From contig NZ_ABVL01000017.1 of NCBI RefSeq assembly GCF_000173075.1, forward strand, positions 89,731-153,730: a DNA stretch of 64,000 bases, in the 5' to 3' direction. Shown here piece by piece: positions 35,340 through 44,431 of this stretch (its first letter is position 1; the number at the start of each line of letters is the position of its first letter). A program made the position numbers and the translations under genes. Origin of the DNA: Chthoniobacter flavus Ellin428. Lineage in GTDB: Bacteria; Verrucomicrobiota; Verrucomicrobiia; Chthoniobacterales; Chthoniobacteraceae. The notes beneath the pieces are model-generated. The model did no database searches, was not told the DNA's origin, and was given only the letters and a program-made list of their open reading frames with translations.

Positions 35340-37172
35340 TCATTTCCGAATCACGACCAACGATTGGCATGGACAGCCAACGTGGTATTCGGGGTGTCCA
35401 GTCGCCAGCGAGATCGTGACAGTGCGATTGTCGCCGGCGGTGGGTAACGCTGAGACAGGGATGACCGCCGACTGCTGTCCAGCAGGAATCATAATCCTTC
35501 CCGGGAGCGCCTGGAAATCGGTGCCCTCCGCCGCGTCACTCGTGATCGCATACTCCACGTGCAATGGCTCCGCGGTGCTGCCGGTGCGCGTCACCCGCCA
35601 TTCGCCCGCCTGACCCGATGCGACCACTGCGCGGGAGACTGTCGCCGAGACATAGACCAGCGGCGTGGTGCCGCCGGTAGGGTCGGTGTTGTTGAAATAG
35701 TGCTCGATGTTGGCGTAGCCGCCCGAGAGCTTCGCGCTGTCGGTCGCGTCGTTGAGGTTCAGGCCAAATTGCTTCTCCCAATAATCAGGAATGCCATCGT
35801 GGTCGCTGTCGACTGGCGCGGGGAGTGCACGATAATCCGGCCAGCGCTGGTCGGCGGGAAGGTCGGTTGCCTTTTGAAGGATGCGGCCGGAACCGTCACG
35901 CACTCCATGAATAATGCGCAGGTCGGTGGCATCGCGCGCGGGCAAGGTCGCGCCTGACTCGGCGAGCACCGTCTCGTAGGCTTCCGTCGCGCTCTGCACC
36001 TTGGCCGGGAGCTCGGCAAAGGGAGCGTCCACCACCATGGCCGAGCGCTGTTCCGGCGTGAGGTTGCGCAGCTTCGAGCCCCAATCCACAGCGCGACGAT
36101 TATCCTCGGTGGATGCGTCCGAGCCGTGAATGACATTGCCGCTCGGGTAGACGCGCGCTTCGGGATCGCCTTGAAAGCCAAATGCGTTCGCGCGGATGGC
36201 CGCCGGTGTGTCAGAGCCGGGCTGGTAGTAATTGCCCAGCCAATTGACGTGCACGCGCTCGCTGCCGGTGTGCGTGGCGAATTCGGACCAATTGGCGACG
36301 ACGTTGTTGAAAAGCGTGAGCACCGCCGGCACATCCGCGCCGCCGGTCATCCGCGGATTGCGCAGGCGGTTGTTTGCGTAAAGCATGTGATGCATCGTGG
36401 CGCGCCCATCGGGCACCTCGCTCCCCCACAGCGAACCCTCGGAGTGATTGGGCGGTGTCTGCCTGGCATTCGTGTAGTCGAGCCCCTCGGCAGCGATGCT
36501 GTAGGATACGGTTGAGCGGTCCGTATGCGTCACCGTGAGGTTTTCGTCGGTGGCCCAGGACGCCGAGCAATGATCGATGACGATATTGGTCAAGCTGTCA
36601 AAGGCATGGATGAACTTGCCGCGCGCTTCCTTCTTCGCCTTACGCTTCTCGAAAGCCTCCGTGGTCTGCCCTGAAGCGGCCAACGCCACGCCCTTCGTCG
36701 TCGGCTTCACTTCGATGGCATCGCCCGTGTCTTGGTCGCGAACGAAACCACGCCGCGAACGCAGATAACGCACCATGACATTGCTCGCCGAGATTTCCAA
36801 TGCACCGCCCTTGAGGCAGATACCTTCGCCCGGCGCGGTCTGGCCCGCGATGGTGATATTCGGCTGCGTGATCTCGAGCTTGCCGCCCTTCACTTTATCG
36901 CCCTTTGCGTGGGTGAGATCGATGATGCCGGACACGTCGAAGACGACGATGCGGTTCGGCTGGCTGACGGCGTCGGCCAGACTGCCCGGGCCATCGGCGT
37001 TGAGATTCGTCACCCGATAAACAGCACCGCCGCGGCCACCGGTGGTGAATTGTCCCGCCCCCTCGACGCCGGGAAATGCCGGAACGGATTCGCCGAATAA
37101 TGGAGCAGAGAGCACCGGCAGCAGCGTGCAGGCGATGGAAACAGCGAGCGTGGAATGGGGAGAACAGCGCAT
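35340..37172 (-). CDS. Secreted pectate-lyase-like protein (PL1-type beta helix)
   Basis: 610 residues. Signal peptide about 1-28. The right-handed beta-helix domain begins VPAFPGVEGAGQFTTGGRGG and contains the PL1-like NITIAGQTAPGEGICLKG, NVMVRYLRSR and NIVIDHCSASWATDENL segments. Next come NRL-NPRM and the VHVNWLGNYYQPG region, a DSDHDGIPDYWE calcium-binding (thrombospondin-type-3-like) loop near 450, and a C-terminal Calx-beta-like domain (about 500-605). Predicted role: cleavage of pectin or a related polyuronide outside the cell. Confidence 0.88.
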   Translation of the reverse strand: MRCSPHSTLAVSIACTLLPVLSAPLFGESVPAFPGVEGAGQFTTGGRGGAVYRVTNLNADGPGSLADAVSQPNRIVVFDVSGIIDLTHAKGDKVKGGKLEITQPNITIAGQTAPGEGICLKGGALEISASNVMVRYLRSRRGFVRDQDTGDAIEVKPTTKGVALAASGQTTEAFEKRKAKKEARGKFIHAFDSLTNIVIDHCSASWATDENLTVTHTDRSTVSYSIAAEGLDYTNARQTPPNHSEGSLWGSEVPDGRATMHHMLYANNRLRNPRMTGGADVPAVLTLFNNVVANWSEFATHTGSERVHVNWLGNYYQPGSDTPAAIRANAFGFQGDPEARVYPSGNVIHGSDASTEDNRRAVDWGSKLRNLTPEQRSAMVVDAPFAELPAKVQSATEAYETVLAESGATLPARDATDLRIIHGVRDGSGRILQKATDLPADQRWPDYRALPAPVDSDHDGIPDYWEKQFGLNLNDATDSAKLSGGYANIEHYFNNTDPTGGTTPLVYVSATVSRAVVASGQAGEWRVTRTGSTAEPLHVEYAITSDAAEGTDFQALPGRIMIPAGQQSAVIPVSALPTAGDNRTVTISLATGHPEYHVGCPCQSLVVIRK

Positions 37173-37217
37173 CGTCCGTCTAACAGCGCGAACGCCGCCA
37201 ATTCGGACAACACACGC

Positions 37218-38450
37218 TCATTCCTTCACCGAAAGCGACACGAGCTCGAGCACGCGCCAGAGCGAGTTCGAGGGGTTGCCCTCGAAGAACGGCGTGTTCG
37301 CCAGCGGCTTCCAGTTGTCGCGGTCGTGGCTCTGCTCGGGCTGCGGCAGGCCGGTCAGCGCGGGGTCATACTGGTTGTCTTTGCCGCCGAGCTTGTAGAT
37401 CACGAGATCGAGCGACGGCACGACGAAGAGACAGAAGCCACCCGCGCCGGATTTGAAGAAGGCATCCTTCGGCGCGCCGAGCACGTGGCCGTCCGAATTT
37501 TGCTCAAACTGCAGGCTGAACGGGGTGTGCGGATTGTAAGGCAGCATCTTCTGGCACAGCGCGATGTAATCCGCCGGCACGAGTTGCTGCTCCTTCCACT
37601 TGCCCTGGTGCAGCAGGCAATAACCGAAGCGCATCACATCCGTCGAGTGCAGCGCGGTGCTGCCAGCGCCATTGGCGTGCGGCATGAGAAAATCGCCACG
37701 GTGCAGGCAATAGCCCCACGGTCCCCAGCCCATCGGCTTGGCGAGGCGTTCGTTGATATAGTCCGGCAATTCCATGCCGGTGACGTGGCGAAGCACGATC
37801 GACGCGATGTGCGGCGACGGCGACGAGTATGAGTAGCCCGCACCCGGGTCCGTCCACAGCGGCACGTGCAGCGAAGAGCCGTCGATGTCGTGAATGTCCT
37901 GACCCTTCACCGGCTTGAGTTGCTGCACCTTGCCCATCACCATCCCGATCGGTGTCTGCCCTTCGCCCCAATAGCCCGCGCTCATGCTCAGAAGCTGGCC
38001 GAGAGTGATGTTCGCCTTGCGCGGATCATCGAGCGGGAAGGCCTCGGGCAGATATTTTTCAGTAAAAACCTTGGTATCGAGGCCCTGCGGAATCTTGTCG
38101 TGAAACTCGTGGAGCATGACGCCGCAGGCGATACTGGTGAAGGCCTTGCCCGTGGACGCCATATCCGGATTGGCGTTGCGGCTCGCGCGGCCAAAATACT
38201 TTTCGTAAACGAGATAACCGTGCCGCACGACCAGCAGGCCTCCATTGCCAGTGCTGCGTTCGGTGACCGTATAAGCGGCATCGAGCACCGACAAATCCAT
38301 GCCAGCCTTCTCACGAATCTCCTGCGCCGTCTTCAGCGTCCGCCATCCACCATCGCTATCCGGCGGCGGAAAATAATCCGCGGCCAGCGCAGACACGCCG
38401 CAAGCCACCGAAACGAGAGAAGCGAGAACAGGGGAAAACGGAAATTTCAT
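37218..38450 (-). CDS. Secreted serine hydrolase, beta-lactamase-related
   Basis: 410 residues from the ATG at 38450; a frame extending to 38522 has Cys/Arg-rich non-homologous sequence. Signal peptide about 1-23 (ALAAD). S99-T-G-K102 (MASTGKAFTS) is the SxxK motif, YSYSSPSPH around residue 217 is the likely second catalytic Tyr region, and a GAGGF near the end stands where HxG is expected. Typical of Verrucomicrobiota and Planctomycetota 6-aminohexanoate-hydrolase-like or esterase-like enzymes. Substrate unknown. It lies downstream of the LuxR-type regulator gene on the same strand reading away from the other serine hydrolase. Confidence 0.88.
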   Translation of the reverse strand: MKFPFSPVLASLVSVACGVSALAADYFPPPDSDGGWRTLKTAQEIREKAGMDLSVLDAAYTVTERSTGNGGLLVVRHGYLVYEKYFGRASRNANPDMASTGKAFTSIACGVMLHEFHDKIPQGLDTKVFTEKYLPEAFPLDDPRKANITLGQLLSMSAGYWGEGQTPIGMVMGKVQQLKPVKGQDIHDIDGSSLHVPLWTDPGAGYSYSSPSPHIASIVLRHVTGMELPDYINERLAKPMGWGPWGYCLHRGDFLMPHANGAGSTALHSTDVMRFGYCLLHQGKWKEQQLVPADYIALCQKMLPYNPHTPFSLQFEQNSDGHVLGAPKDAFFKSGAGGFCLFVVPSLDLVIYKLGGKDNQYDPALTGLPQPEQSHDRDNWKPLANTPFFEGNPSNSLWRVLELVSLSVKE

Positions 38451-38557
38451 CGCCGCAGTCTGTCGATCAACGCACGAAGGGCAATAGCGATTTCGGCAGA
38501 GCGCGCGTCCTACATCAAACACGCCGCGGAGCGGCCACTTCCACGGCCGAGCGGCGG

Positions 38558-38582
38558 ACTCTCAACTCTCAACTCTCAACTA
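38558..38582. repeat. Short tandem CTCAACT tract
   Basis: Three and a half copies of ACTCTCA/CTCAACT between the serine hydrolase start and the response-regulator stop. No opposite arm is seen, so it looks like an isolated arm of the intergenic repeat type. Confidence 0.5.
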
Positions 38583-38595
38583 TCCACTTTCCCCG

Positions 38596-39243
38596 CTACT
38601 CCCGATCCTGCACCCAGCGAATCGCGAAGTGCAGTAACTCCGAGGCGTTGTTGAAATCCATCTTCTCCTTGATGCGTGCGCGATAGGTATCGATCGTCGC
38701 GATACCCAATTCGAGCTTCGTCGCAATCTCACGCGTCGTCCGCCCACGCCCGATCAATTCCAGCACTTCGAGCTCCCGATCCGTAAGCCGGTCCACCGAA
38801 CGCGGTGCGCTCTTCACGCCGGTCGAAATGCTCCGCAAAAACTCCGACGCCATCTTGTCCGAAACATAGACATCGCCGCTCAGCACTCGCCGCACGGCCG
38901 TGAGCACTTCCGCCGGTTGCTGATGTTTCGTGATGTAGCCATTGGCTCCGGCGCGCAGGACACGCTCCGCGTAAAGCGATTCCTCGTGCATCGAAAGCAC
39001 CAGGACCGGCAGCGTCTCCGAGTGCAGCCGGATGCTTTTGATCAGGTCCAGGCCGCTGGAGTTCTTCAGCGTGATGTCCACGATCACCAGATCCGGCGCT
39101 TCCAGGCGGATGGTTTCCATGGCTTGCTTCGCGTCCTCCGCTTCACCACAGACCTCCATGTCGGGTTCGTGATTGAAGATCTGCGCCAGGCGCTCGCGCA
39201 CCAACGGGTGATCGTCGACGATCATGACACGCTTCTTGATCAT
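38596..39243 (-). CDS. NarL/FixJ-family response regulator
   Basis: 215 residues. The receiver domain has D10-D11 and phospho-acceptor D56 in LVIVDITLKNSSG, T/S switch and K in ITKHQQP. The LuxR-type HTH (about 154-200) reads LTDRELEVLELIGRGRTTRE IATKLELGIATIDTYRARI. Its ATG overlaps the TGA of the upstream kinase (ATGA on the minus strand), so the two form a two-component system in one transcript. Likely targets could include the two flanking serine hydrolase genes, but no operator is identified. Confidence 0.95.
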   Translation of the reverse strand: MIKKRVMIVDDHPLVRERLAQIFNHEPDMEVCGEAEDAKQAMETIRLEAPDLVIVDITLKNSSGLDLIKSIRLHSETLPVLVLSMHEESLYAERVLRAGANGYITKHQQPAEVLTAVRRVLSGDVYVSDKMASEFLRSISTGVKSAPRSVDRLTDRELEVLELIGRGRTTREIATKLELGIATIDTYRARIKEKMDFNNASELLHFAIRWVQDRE

Positions 39244-40373
39244 AGCTCGTAACTGTCGCTGCGAAGTTCGCCAGGGTTCATCTTATGAATAGTACACGTT
39301 ACTACTGTTCCGGTCGGACTGTTCGGTTCAATGTTCAAATCTCCGCCTTTCACATGCGCCCGGTAGCGCATGGTGTTGAGCCCCATCCCCCGCTTCTCGA
39401 CTTTGGCCGGATCAAAGCCGATGCCATCGTCGCTGATCCGGAGAGCAAGTTCGTGGTCGGTCGATTCGAGGGCAATGATGACCGAGCGCGCGTGGCCGTG
39501 TTTGACCGCATTGCTCACCGCCTCCTGCGCGATGCGATAGAGATGAATCGCCTGGGCGTTATCGGGGATCGATACCGATTTCGGATAGATGACGAAGCAC
39601 GAGACGCCCATCAGCTTCGTCGTCCGTGAGGCCAGGGCCTCGAGCGCCGAGGCCAGGCCATCGACATCCGAATCGACCGGCGAAAGGCCGCGCGCCAGAT
39701 CGCGCGTGCGCACCACGGCATCCTGCAGCAGGTCGGCGATCTCCCCCGCTGTGGCCGCCTTGGCGGAAGCCTCGCGCTCGAGATCCTGCTTCAAAAGTCC
39801 GGCGGTATAAGCGATGGCCACGAGGTATTGGCAGACGCCATCGTGCAAGTCGCGACCGATGCGGACCTGCTCGCGCTCGCTCACGCTGATGATCTCGCGT
39901 TCCATCGCGCGGAGCCGCTCGGAAAGCGCGAGCTGTGCGCGACTGAAATCGCGCTGCTTTTTCAAAGCGATACCCGCAACCACCACGAGGAAAAAGAAGA
40001 AGAGGCGCACGATGGCCTGCCAGATGCGCAGCCACTCCTGGGAATATCCGTGACCGGCGGCGCGATCCACGGCGTACCACACCATCGCACTGAGCCCGGC
40101 GATGAGCACTGCTCCCTTGCGCCCTCCCCACACCACGGCGAGCAGAATCGGGATTGCATAAAACGGAAAGAACTCCACCTCGTAACCGGTGAGAAAATCG
40201 AGCACACCGATGATCCCCATCAGCACGATGGCCTCGAAATACAGCCAACCGGGAGATTGCTTCCGGAAGAACTCCGTGACGCCCTGCCAAAATCGCGAAC
40301 TGCTATCTTCTCGATCGGGAATGGCGGACGGCGGGGCAGTCTTGGTCACGTCTGGGAACTTGAAGGTATTCAC
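39240..40373 (-). CDS. NarL-type sensor histidine kinase (HisKA_3)
   Basis: 377 residues from a GTG at 40373. At least three membrane spans (about 45-62, 70-100, 120-138) with almost no periplasmic domain, as in MASE-like intramembrane sensors. A short coiled coil leads to HisKA_3 H177 in RIGRDLHDGVCQYL. The ATPase domain has AVSNAVKHGHA, ISDDGIGFDP and GLNTMRYRA. It pairs with the downstream NarL/FixJ regulator by a 4-bp overlap. Confidence 0.95.
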   Translation of the reverse strand: MNTFKFPDVTKTAPPSAIPDREDSSSRFWQGVTEFFRKQSPGWLYFEAIVLMGIIGVLDFLTGYEVEFFPFYAIPILLAVVWGGRKGAVLIAGLSAMVWYAVDRAAGHGYSQEWLRIWQAIVRLFFFFLVVVAGIALKKQRDFSRAQLALSERLRAMEREIISVSEREQVRIGRDLHDGVCQYLVAIAYTAGLLKQDLEREASAKAATAGEIADLLQDAVVRTRDLARGLSPVDSDVDGLASALEALASRTTKLMGVSCFVIYPKSVSIPDNAQAIHLYRIAQEAVSNAVKHGHARSVIIALESTDHELALRISDDGIGFDPAKVEKRGMGLNTMRYRAHVKGGDLNIEPNSPTGTVVTCTIHKMNPGELRSDSYEL

Positions 40374-40458
40374 TGGACCTGGTCAACGGTGGAAGCGATC
40401 GAGCCCGAGTCCACTTCCCGGACTTGCTCCTCGTGGCGGTTCTGGCGAGGCTCGGGGC

Positions 40459-42039
40459 ATGCTTCCCACTCGCAGAACTTTCCTCAAGCAACTCGGCTTC
40501 GGCGCGGGCGCCATCGTGCTCGGAGCCGCCTTGGATCAGCGTGCTTTCGCCGCCACGCGCGAACTCCCGCGCAGCACGCCCGAGGCGGAAGGCGTGGCCA
40601 CCGCGGGCATCGAGGCTTTCCTCGACGCCCTCGCGCAGAGCAAGCACGAGTTCCATAGCTTCATGATGGCGCGGCATGGGAAGATCATCGCGGAAGGTTG
40701 GTGGAAACCTTACGCAGCGGAATTGCCGCACACGATGTATTCGATGAGCAAGAGCTTCACCTCGACCGCGGTGGGCCTGGCCGTGGCTGAAGGCAAATTG
40801 ACCGTCGAGGACAAGGTCACGTCGTTCTTCCCCGATGATCTGCCGAAGGAGATCAGCGAAAATCTCGCAGCCCTCCAGGTGAAGCATCTCCTCACGATGT
40901 CCGTCGGCAGCGAACACGAACCGACGCACGACATGGTCGAGCAGGAGAATTGGGTGCGCGCCTTTCTCGCCGCGCCGATCTCGCACGCCCCGGGCAGCGT
41001 CTTTCTCTACAACAGCGCCGCCACTTACATGTGCTCGGCGATCGTTCAGACAGTGACCGGACAGAAGGTCATCGACTACCTTACGCCGAAGCTTTTCACT
41101 CCGCTCGGCATCGAAGGCATGACCTGGGAAACCTGCCCGCGCGGGATCAATACCGGCGGCTGGGGCTTGAGCATCCAGACCGAGGGCCTGGCGAAGTTTG
41201 GGCAACTCTATCTGCAGAAGGGCAAGTGGGGCGGAAAAGAAATCATTCCGGCGGCGTGGGTGGAGGAAGCGACGACGAAGCACATTCAGCAACCCGATCC
41301 GGCCAAGCCTTCACGCCCCCATGAGGACAACGACTGGCTGCAGGGTTACTGCTATCAATTCTGGCGCTGCCGGCACAACGCCTTCCGCGGCGACGGCGCC
41401 TTCGGGCAATTCACGATCGTAATGCCCGAACTGGATGCGGTCATCGCCATCACTGGTGAAAGCAGCGACCTGCAAGGTGAACTGGACCTGGTGTGGCAGC
41501 ACCTGCTCCCCGCGATGAAAGACGCCGCTCTGCCGGCCGATAAAGCGGCCGACGCGCGTTTGAAGGAAAGGCTCTCCGGGTTGGCGTTGCAGCCGCCATC
41601 GGGTCAATTCGCTTCGCCGATCGCCGCGAATGTTTCCAACAAGACCTTCCGCCTCGCCAACAACCCTCTCGGTTTGCAAAGCGTCGAGTTTGATTTCGAG
41701 AAGGGCAACGTGCGCAGCACCTTCACCGGCGCGCAGGATGTCTATGCCATCTCGAGCGGCCTGGGCGCTTGGGAACATGGCGAGACCGCATTGCCGGGCA
41801 CGCCGCCGCGCATTATTTCCGGAGGCGCTCCGCCGGTCGGCACCCGCGCCAAGGTCGCCGCTGCCGGAGTTTGGAAAGACGAACACACCTTTGAGATGAC
41901 CTGGCGCTATTACGAGACCCCGCACCACGATACGGTGACGTGCCATTTCGATGGCGACAAAGTGTCCGTTGCCTTCCAAGCCAGCACCAGTCACGGCAAG
42001 GACAAGCGTCCCGTGCTGCAAGGACAGGTCGTGAGTTAG
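40459..42039 (+). CDS. TAT-exported serine hydrolase, beta-lactamase-related
   Basis: 526 residues from the ATG at 40459; an upstream frame to 40189 overlaps the divergent kinase and is rejected. N-terminal RRTFLKQLG followed by a hydrophobic segment and AFAATR is a TAT-type signal. S95-M-S-K98 is the SxxK motif, LYNSAATYM (about 195) supplies the Tyr, and the C-terminal ~120 residues form a DUF-like beta domain (TFEMTWRYYETPHHDTV). Probably a periplasmic esterase or peptidase. Divergent from the two-component system. Confidence 0.9.
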   Translation: MLPTRRTFLKQLGFGAGAIVLGAALDQRAFAATRELPRSTPEAEGVATAGIEAFLDALAQSKHEFHSFMMARHGKIIAEGWWKPYAAELPHTMYSMSKSFTSTAVGLAVAEGKLTVEDKVTSFFPDDLPKEISENLAALQVKHLLTMSVGSEHEPTHDMVEQENWVRAFLAAPISHAPGSVFLYNSAATYMCSAIVQTVTGQKVIDYLTPKLFTPLGIEGMTWETCPRGINTGGWGLSIQTEGLAKFGQLYLQKGKWGGKEIIPAAWVEEATTKHIQQPDPAKPSRPHEDNDWLQGYCYQFWRCRHNAFRGDGAFGQFTIVMPELDAVIAITGESSDLQGELDLVWQHLLPAMKDAALPADKAADARLKERLSGLALQPPSGQFASPIAANVSNKTFRLANNPLGLQSVEFDFEKGNVRSTFTGAQDVYAISSGLGAWEHGETALPGTPPRIISGGAPPVGTRAKVAAAGVWKDEHTFEMTWRYYETPHHDTVTCHFDGDKVSVAFQASTSHGKDKRPVLQGQVVS

Positions 42040-42054
42040 CCTCGGCGTCGTTAC

Positions 42055-42225
42055 CGCTTGCGTTTTGGAGTGCGGCGCTGCTGCGCCACTTTTGGAAATC
42101 GCGGAGCGATGCGGGCATGGCGTTACGCGAGGAGGACGAGCTCTTGAGGGACAGGGCGGAATGCCTACGGTAATTTGCACTTATCAAAAAGCGGCGCAGC
42201 AGCGCCGCACTCCAAAACGCAAGCG
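42055..42225. repeat. Inverted repeat with 40-bp arms at a convergent junction
   Basis: Left arm CGCTTGCGTTTTGGAGTGCG GCGCTGCTGCGCC... (from 42055), right arm ...GGCGCAGCAGCGCCGCACTC CAAAACGCAAGCG (to 42225). Each arm contains its own GGCGC-TGCT-GCGCC hairpin. The spacer is about 90 bp and has no ORF of note. It fills the 224-bp gap between two convergent hydrolase genes. Confidence 0.85.
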
Positions 42226-42263
42226 TCCATCGCTCACGCTTTCCGAGAACGGGAGCGCGTAAA

Positions 42264-43046
42264 TTAATGTGGACCCTGTTCTTTAAAGAATTTGACGATC
42301 ACCGCCGGCGCTTCCTCCGGCAACTCGTGAAAACCGGGATGAATGTAGGCGACCACCGGATCGCCGATCTTCGACGGATACAATGTGCAATGCTCGGCCC
42401 ACGGACGACCGTCGCCGCACTGGTTGATCTTTCGCACCGCATCGATCGTAGTTTCCTGCCAGGCAAAGCGAACCAGCGGATCTTTTTCTCCCGCAAGGTG
42501 CAGAACCGGCTTCGGCTTTAACTGTCCGAAGAGATTCAACGCCGCCGCACAGCACGGCGCCACCGCCGCGATTTGGTCACCGCGATTCGCCCACAATAGG
42601 TAGGTGAACCCACCGCCATTCGAGTGCCCGGTGACAAAGATGCGTTTGTTATCGACGTGATATTCCTGCCGCAGGCTCATCAGCATCGCGTCGAAGAACT
42701 TTAAATCACGATCGCCGTAATCACCGGCCGCAAATTGCCAGCCTGCCCGCCGGCCCGCCGGGTCCGTCAACTTGCCGGCGGTCGGCAATCCCTGCGGGTA
42801 GACCACCAGCGCCTCCGGCCACAGCGTGTGATAACTGAATTTGCGCTCCGCATAAGCCATCGTCCCACCGTGCCCGTGAAAGGCGAAGATCACCGGCGTC
42901 GCGGTCGATTTTGCATTCGGCGGCACATACACGAGCGCCTCGCGGGTCACGCCATCCACCTTCCATTCGCGTCGGGTCAGTGCATCAGCTGCGGAGCAAC
43001 GAAGGCTGGTGAAGAGAGCAAGAACGATCGGCAGGAGGTAGCGCAT
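42264..43046 (-). CDS. Secreted alpha/beta hydrolase, LpqC/PHB-depolymerase-like
   Basis: 260 residues from the ATG at 43046 (a start at 43055 is equally possible). Signal peptide about 1-20. FAFHGHGGTM forms the oxyanion region, S142 in VTGHSNGGGF is the nucleophile, D and H are probably D196 (GEKDPLVRF) and a late His (HPGFHELP). The fold is that of polyhydroxybutyrate depolymerase and feruloyl-esterase-type enzymes (CE1-like); substrate unproven. It follows the Gfo/Idh operon on the same strand with a 66-bp gap. Confidence 0.9.
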   Translation of the reverse strand: MRYLLPIVLALFTSLRCSAADALTRREWKVDGVTREALVYVPPNAKSTATPVIFAFHGHGGTMAYAERKFSYHTLWPEALVVYPQGLPTAGKLTDPAGRRAGWQFAAGDYGDRDLKFFDAMLMSLRQEYHVDNKRIFVTGHSNGGGFTYLLWANRGDQIAAVAPCCAAALNLFGQLKPKPVLHLAGEKDPLVRFAWQETTIDAVRKINQCGDGRPWAEHCTLYPSKIGDPVVAYIHPGFHELPEEAPAVIVKFFKEQGPH

Positions 43047-43112
43047 GGAGTCCATCTGCCCCATGAGACACAAAAGCACCGCCGTCGGTTACAGGAACGT
43101 CGCGCTCGATTC

Positions 43113-44431
43113 CTAAACGACCGGTTCGATCATCCAGCCTGCGCGATATCCCTGCGTGAGCAGCCGATGTGCTTCAGGGCTATTGAGAATGCGCACCGCG
43201 GGGGCATCCCAGAGGAGCGTCACACCGGGAACTCGGGTGGCGACATTGCCAAGCTGCACGGTCTCCGTCAGCGGCCCGGCATAGTCGAAGTTATCCGTCG
43301 TCTGGGTACCATTGAGCGCGGCGTCGACCCAATCGTGGTAGTGGCTGGAACCAGGCACTTCCTTGATCTCGTAGGAGGAAAACTTCTCCACCGGATAAAG
43401 CTGCGGCATGGCGTAATGCTTCAGGACCATGGCGCCGGTTTCGCCGATGAATAAAGACCCGCCGGACGGCAACTCGGTGCCCTCCGGCATCTGCGCGAGC
43501 GCGCGGTCCGGCTGACGTCCGCCGTCATACCAGTAAGCGGCAACCGCTCTTCCACCGTCCACTTGGTGGCGGGAAAGACATAGCTGATCGTCTCCGCGGC
43601 AGGCCATGTCTGCGGATTCGCACCCACGTTTTCGGCGCGAATGCTAATCGGCGCGGTGAGTTCCAGAGCGGTAAAAACCGGATCGAGAATATGGCAGCCG
43701 AAGTCGCCCATCGTGCCGGCGCCGAAATCCTGCCAGTCGCGCCACTTGAAAGGATGATAGACATCCGGCGCGTACTCACGGTACGGCGCGACGCCGAGCC
43801 ACCAATCCCAATTCAAGGACGCCGGGATCGGGCCAGGTGCGGGCGGCGCGGTGAGCTTGGTATAACCATTCCCGGGATTCTTCTGCCACGAGTGCACGGC
43901 CTTGATCTTCCCAATCGCACCATCGCGCAGGACCTTCACCGCGGTCCGGTACTCCTTCGCGGAATGGATCTGGTTGCCCATCTGCGTGATCACTTTCGAC
44001 TTCCCCGCCTGCAGCTTCATCTGCCGCGCCTCCCACACGGTATGCGAGAGCGGTTTCTGGCAGTAGAGATGTTTGCCGCGCCGCATCGCATCGAGCGAGA
44101 TGTAGGCGTGCATATGATCGGGCGTGGAGACCGTCACGGCGTCGAACTTGTCACCGAGCTTCGCAAACATATCGCGGAAGTCCTGGAAATGCGGGACCCC
44201 GGGAAACTTCGCGTCCGCCTTTTCGAAATGGGTCGTGTCCACATCACAGAAGCCGACAAACTTCGCCTTGGGATGCGAACCGGTTTCCGTGATATCCGAC
44301 AACCCTTTGCCGGAGCAGCCGACGGCGGCGATCTGCAGATTGGAATTGAGATTGGCCGCGCGAACGAGGGCTGGAAAGCCAAGGATCGCAGTGCCCGAGG
44401 TCTTGAGGAAAGTGCGGCGCGTCGTATTCAT
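43113..44431 (-). pseudogene. TAT-exported Gfo/Idh/MocA oxidoreductase with a frameshift
   Basis: From the ATG at 44431 the N-terminus TTRRTFLKTSGTAILGFPAL is a TAT signal. A Rossmann domain (IAAVGCSGKG, STPDHMHAY, HLYCQKPLSHTVWEAR) and a Gfo/Idh C-terminal domain follow. The frame then breaks near 43535-43570, after TKW. The expected YWYDGGRQPD and the remaining ~130 residues continue in another frame to a stop at 43113. The whole span is 1319 nt, one base short of a multiple of three, so one missing base explains it. Either a true frameshift mutation or a sequencing or assembly error. Its ATG overlaps the stop of the upstream CocE-like gene. Confidence 0.85.

Noticed and set aside
38451..38522. 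N-terminal extension of the serine hydrolase (24 residues)
   Set aside because: Extension is Cys/Arg-rich and precedes a clear signal peptide; the inner ATG is the better start.
5396..42225. CRISPR array interpretation of the tandem-unit repeats
   Set aside because: Units are 7-10 bp and directly abutting or mirrored, with no regular spacers, and no cas genes are present.
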